The notes under the pieces: model-generated
Database searches by the model: none
Seen by the model: only the letters and a program-made list of their open reading frames with translations
What the model was told of the DNA's origin: nothing
Position numbers and translations under genes: made by a program
Shown here: in pieces, positions 35,841 to 38,214 of the stretch
How the letters are laid out: every line of letters starts with the position of its first letter
Numbering within the stretch: position 1 is the stretch's first letter
IMG/VR virus record: IMGVR_UViG_3300047509_000208
Span: 1 to 38,214 of that record
Source of the DNA: a virus
Direction: 5' to 3' (one strand)
Length of the DNA stretch: 38,214 bases

Positions 35841-38214
35841 ATGGTTATCAGCACGATTAAGTTTAGTGAATTTGTAGATGGTGGAGACTTATCCAATGAC
35901 AAAACAACCGTCGGCCTTGATGGCGGTAACAATACGCGCTTTAATAACCCATGGACGTTCCTTGCGCCCGGCCCTACAGGTGATAGACCTCCTCCTTCGG
36001 CTGGAATGTATTTTCGTCAAAGATTTAATACAACACTTGACGTATATGAATATTACGACCCAACAATTCCAATTTGGGTAGAATTATCAGGTAGTGGTAC
36101 AGGTACCGTTAACCCTGGGGTTACCAATGATATTGCTTATTATGCTGCAAGTGGACAAGCTGTATCGCCTATTGCTGCAAATGCTAATTCAGTCCTTGTA
36201 ACCAATGGCAGTAGCGTTCCCTCATTAAGCACAACATTGCCCTCAGGATTATCAATTCCTGGTGCTACAATCACAGCCTCTACTGCCGCTTTATTATCAG
36301 GATCGGTAGTAGCCGCTCCTGTTGCTGGAATTGATTTAACGAACAAGACCTATGTTGATGGATTGTTTAGCACAGGCGTTACAAGCGCTACAGGTACAAC
36401 TAATCAGGTTTTGGTCAATGGTGTGGCAGGAGTGCCCACATCTGGCGCTATTACGCTTTCATTACCTCAAGATATTGCAACAGGAAGTACACCTACATTT
36501 TTAGCTGTTAAAATGGGTTCGGTTTATGACTCAAATGGCATGAACGTCTTGTCATTTGGCACCGCTGCAAGTGCTGTCAATTACCTAAGTATTGGAAATT
36601 CTGCAACGGGTGGTGGACCTACAATTTCTCCAATTGGATCTGATACTAATATTCCTATAGCTTATATCACCAAAGGAACTGGTCAGCATGTATTTACATC
36701 TGATAACACTACAACACCTGTTGTTATAAATTCAGGGACAAGTCATCAACATACTACCAATTTTATATTTTCTAATACTTCTGCTACCAGGAACGTAACG
36801 TTTCAAGATGCTTCAGGAACGGTAGCATATACCTCTGACTTAACAGGATTTGTTACATCAGTAAGCGGAACAGCTAATCGAATTACATCAACAGGTGGCA
36901 CTACTCCGGTAATTGATATATCTGCAAGCTATGTGGGGCAAACTTCCATTACTACATTAGGTACCATAGGCACAGGTACATGGCAAGGAAGTGTAATTGG
37001 AGGAACCTATGGTGGTACTGGTGTAAATAATGGAGCATCAACAATTACCCTAGGTGGCTCATTAACTACTTCAGGAGCCTTTGCTTCAACATTTACGATG
37101 ACAGGTTCTACAAATGTAACATTCCCAACATCAGGAACATTATTAACCAGTGCTGGAGCTGTCACATCTATTACTGGTACTGCAAATCAAATCGCTGCAT
37201 CCGCATCAACCGGAGCTGTAACTTTATCAATTGTTAGTAATCCAATATTACCAGGTTCAGCTGGATTTACATTGCCTTCAGGTAATACGGCAGCAAGATC
37301 TGGCGGTGCTGGTACTATGAGGTTTAACAGCCAAACCAATGTATTTGAGGCCACTACAGATGGGGTAGTTTGGGCAACTATTGAAACATCTTTAACTGGT
37401 GTATTAAGTGTATCAGGTACTTTAAATAGAATAACAAGTACAGGTGGTACAACGCCAATAATTGACATTTCTGCAAGTTATGTAGGTCAGTCATCTATTA
37501 CAACCTTAGGAACAATCACTACTGGTGTTTGGAATGGCACAACAATTGCTGTGGTAAATGGAGGAACAGGGTTATCTTCGTTGGCTCAAGGTGATTTGAT
37601 TTATGGAAGTGCGTCTAATACATTTTCAGCTTTAACAAAGGATACGAATGCGACAAGATATTTATCAAATACAGGAACTTCAAATAATCCTGCTTGGGCA
37701 CAAGTAAACTTGGCAAACGGCGTTACAGGAAATTTGCCAGTTACTAATTTAAATTCTGGTACCAGTGCGTCTAATACAACCTTCTGGCGTGGTGATGGCA
37801 CTTGGGCAACTCCTGCGGGCAGCGGAACTGTGACGAGCGTTGCAACATCAGGTCTTGCAACTGGCGGAACTATTACTACCACTGGAACAATAACTGTTAC
37901 TGCTGCCTCACAATCTGATCAGGAAACGGGAACAAGCACTACTACCGCAATCACACCTTCTGTTCAACAGTTTCATCCAAGTGCATCTAAATGTTGGGGA
38001 TTTATTACAACATCAGGTGGTACACCTACATTGCAAGCGAGTTACAATATTACCTCTATTACTGACAGCGGAGTAGGAAATTTTACGATCACTATTGCCA
38101 CTGATTTTTCCTCTGCAAATTATGCTATAAATACTTCTGTAAATATTAATAATACACAGAATTCAGCTTTTGCTTGCTATTATACTCAAGCCGCTGGTAG
38201 TTTTATTTTTAATA
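35841..38214 (+). CDS. Large tail fibre protein (partial; continues at base 1)
   Basis: ATG 35841 follows AAGGA. The frame is open to the right edge and continues at base 128 to the stop at 195, 813 residues in total. The N-terminal about 75 residues ([40 protein letters not shown]) form an attachment domain. Thr/Gly/Ser-rich beta repeats follow; about 42 residues ([20 protein letters not shown]) recur near residues 345 and 527. [17 protein letters not shown] precedes the C-terminal tip. This is the likely receptor-binding fibre; the next gene is its assembly helper. Confidence 0.85.
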   Translation, partial: MVISTIKFSEFVDGGDLSNDKTTVGLDGGNNTRFNNPWTFLAPGPTGDRPPPSAGMYFRQRFNTTLDVYEYYDPTIPIWVELSGSGTGTVNPGVTNDIAYYAASGQAVSPIAANANSVLVTNGSSVPSLSTTLPSGLSIPGATITASTAALLSGSVVAAPVAGIDLTNKTYVDGLFSTGVTSATGTTNQVLVNGVAGVPTSGAITLSLPQDIATGSTPTFLAVKMGSVYDSNGMNVLSFGTAASAVNYLSIGNSATGGGPTISPIGSDTNIPIAYITKGTGQHVFTSDNTTTPVVINSGTSHQHTTNFIFSNTSATRNVTFQDASGTVAYTSDLTGFVTSVSGTANRITSTGGTTPVIDISASYVGQTSITTLGTIGTGTWQGSVIGGTYGGTGVNNGASTITLGGSLTTSGAFASTFTMTGSTNVTFPTSGTLLTSAGAVTSITGTANQIAASASTGAVTLSIVSNPILPGSAGFTLPSGNTAARSGGAGTMRFNSQTNVFEATTDGVVWATIETSLTGVLSVSGTLNRITSTGGTTPIIDISASYVGQSSITTLGTITTGVWNGTTIAVVNGGTGLSSLAQGDLIYGSASNTFSALTKDTNATRYLSNTGTSNNPAWAQVNLANGVTGNLPVTNLNSGTSASNTTFWRGDGTWATPAGSGTVTSVATSGLATGGTITTTGTITVTAASQSDQETGTSTTTAITPSVQQFHPSASKCWGFITTSGGTPTLQASYNITSITDSGVGNFTITIATDFSSANYAINTSVNINNTQNSAFACYYTQAAGSFIFN
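38088..38214. repeat. Right copy of the 127-bp end overlap
   Basis: Identical to bases 1-127. See the left copy for the argument that the contig is circular and the overlap comes from assembly. Confidence 0.95.

Noticed and set aside
36860-37545. Repeats in the tail fibre as a CRISPR or repeat array
   Set aside because: Repeats are in frame, diverged at the DNA level and encode fibre beta repeats; there are no spacers of uniform length.
1-38214. tRNA genes, integrase and attachment sites
   Set aside because: No cloverleaf with a TTCRA loop, no tyrosine or serine recombinase motifs and no candidate core repeats were seen on reading through both strands.

Overview
This window appears to be a complete, circularly assembled genome of a short-tailed, P22-like bacteriophage, about 38,087 bp long. 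Bases 1-127 are repeated exactly at 38088-38214. The last gene runs off the right end and continues in frame from base 1 to 195, so the contig was opened inside a tail-fibre gene. An exact 127-bp overlap is what a k=127 assembler leaves on a circular or circularly permuted molecule, so I do not read it as a packaged terminal repeat. The DNA is AT-rich. The P22-type portal, coat, tail-accessory and DNA-stabilisation proteins suggest a host in the Gram-negative Pseudomonadota; the exact host cannot be read from the sequence. I see no integrase, no CI-type repressor, no DNA or RNA polymerase, no tRNA and no CRISPR array, so the phage looks lytic and dependent on the host replisome.

Layout. (1) 14922-38214, continuing across the joint to 3123, is the plus-strand late region. 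In order it has a ParB-methyltransferase fusion, small terminase, an island of seven tiny genes, large terminase, portal, scaffold and coat, then gp4-like and gp10-like tail factors, a gp26/gp14-position protein and three ejection-type proteins. Two tail-fibre or appendage genes, the split 813-residue fibre, a fibre-assembly-like protein, small accessory genes, a fibre-like structural protein and a VRR-NUC nuclease complete it. (2) 10941 down to 3290 is a tightly overlapped minus-strand early operon. It carries recombination and repair functions (a Sak4-like ATPase, an SSB-like protein with an acidic DVPF tail, a Cas4-like Fe-S nuclease, an SF2 helicase), several unknown small proteins, an HNH/AP2 gene, a triple zinc-motif protein and two small membrane or secreted proteins. 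(3) 11070-13824 is a plus-strand early operon with a Cro-like repressor, small unknown genes, a winged-helix replication initiator with a probable origin inside it, and a cold-shock protein. (4) 14759 down to 13808 is a minus-strand cluster of five overlapping small genes.

Regulation. The two divergent intergenic regions (10942-11069 and 14760-14921) share a dyad of the form TATGT-N9-ACATA, two copies in each, lying over sigma70-type promoters. The Cro-like protein at 11070 is the only recognisable repressor, so it probably binds both regions and couples early leftward, early rightward and the small leftward operon. A third divergent promoter pair at 32368-32410 separates a two-gene small-membrane-protein cassette from an HNH gene, at the place where P22 carries its superinfection-exclusion and immunity genes.

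Selfish elements are frequent: an HNH/AP2 protein in the early operon, an antisense endonuclease VII-type gene just before the coat gene, and a zinc-ribbon/HNH/HTH endonuclease before the tail fibres. No endolysin, holin or spanin is recognisable although the genome appears complete, so the lysis functions are probably among the unassigned genes.
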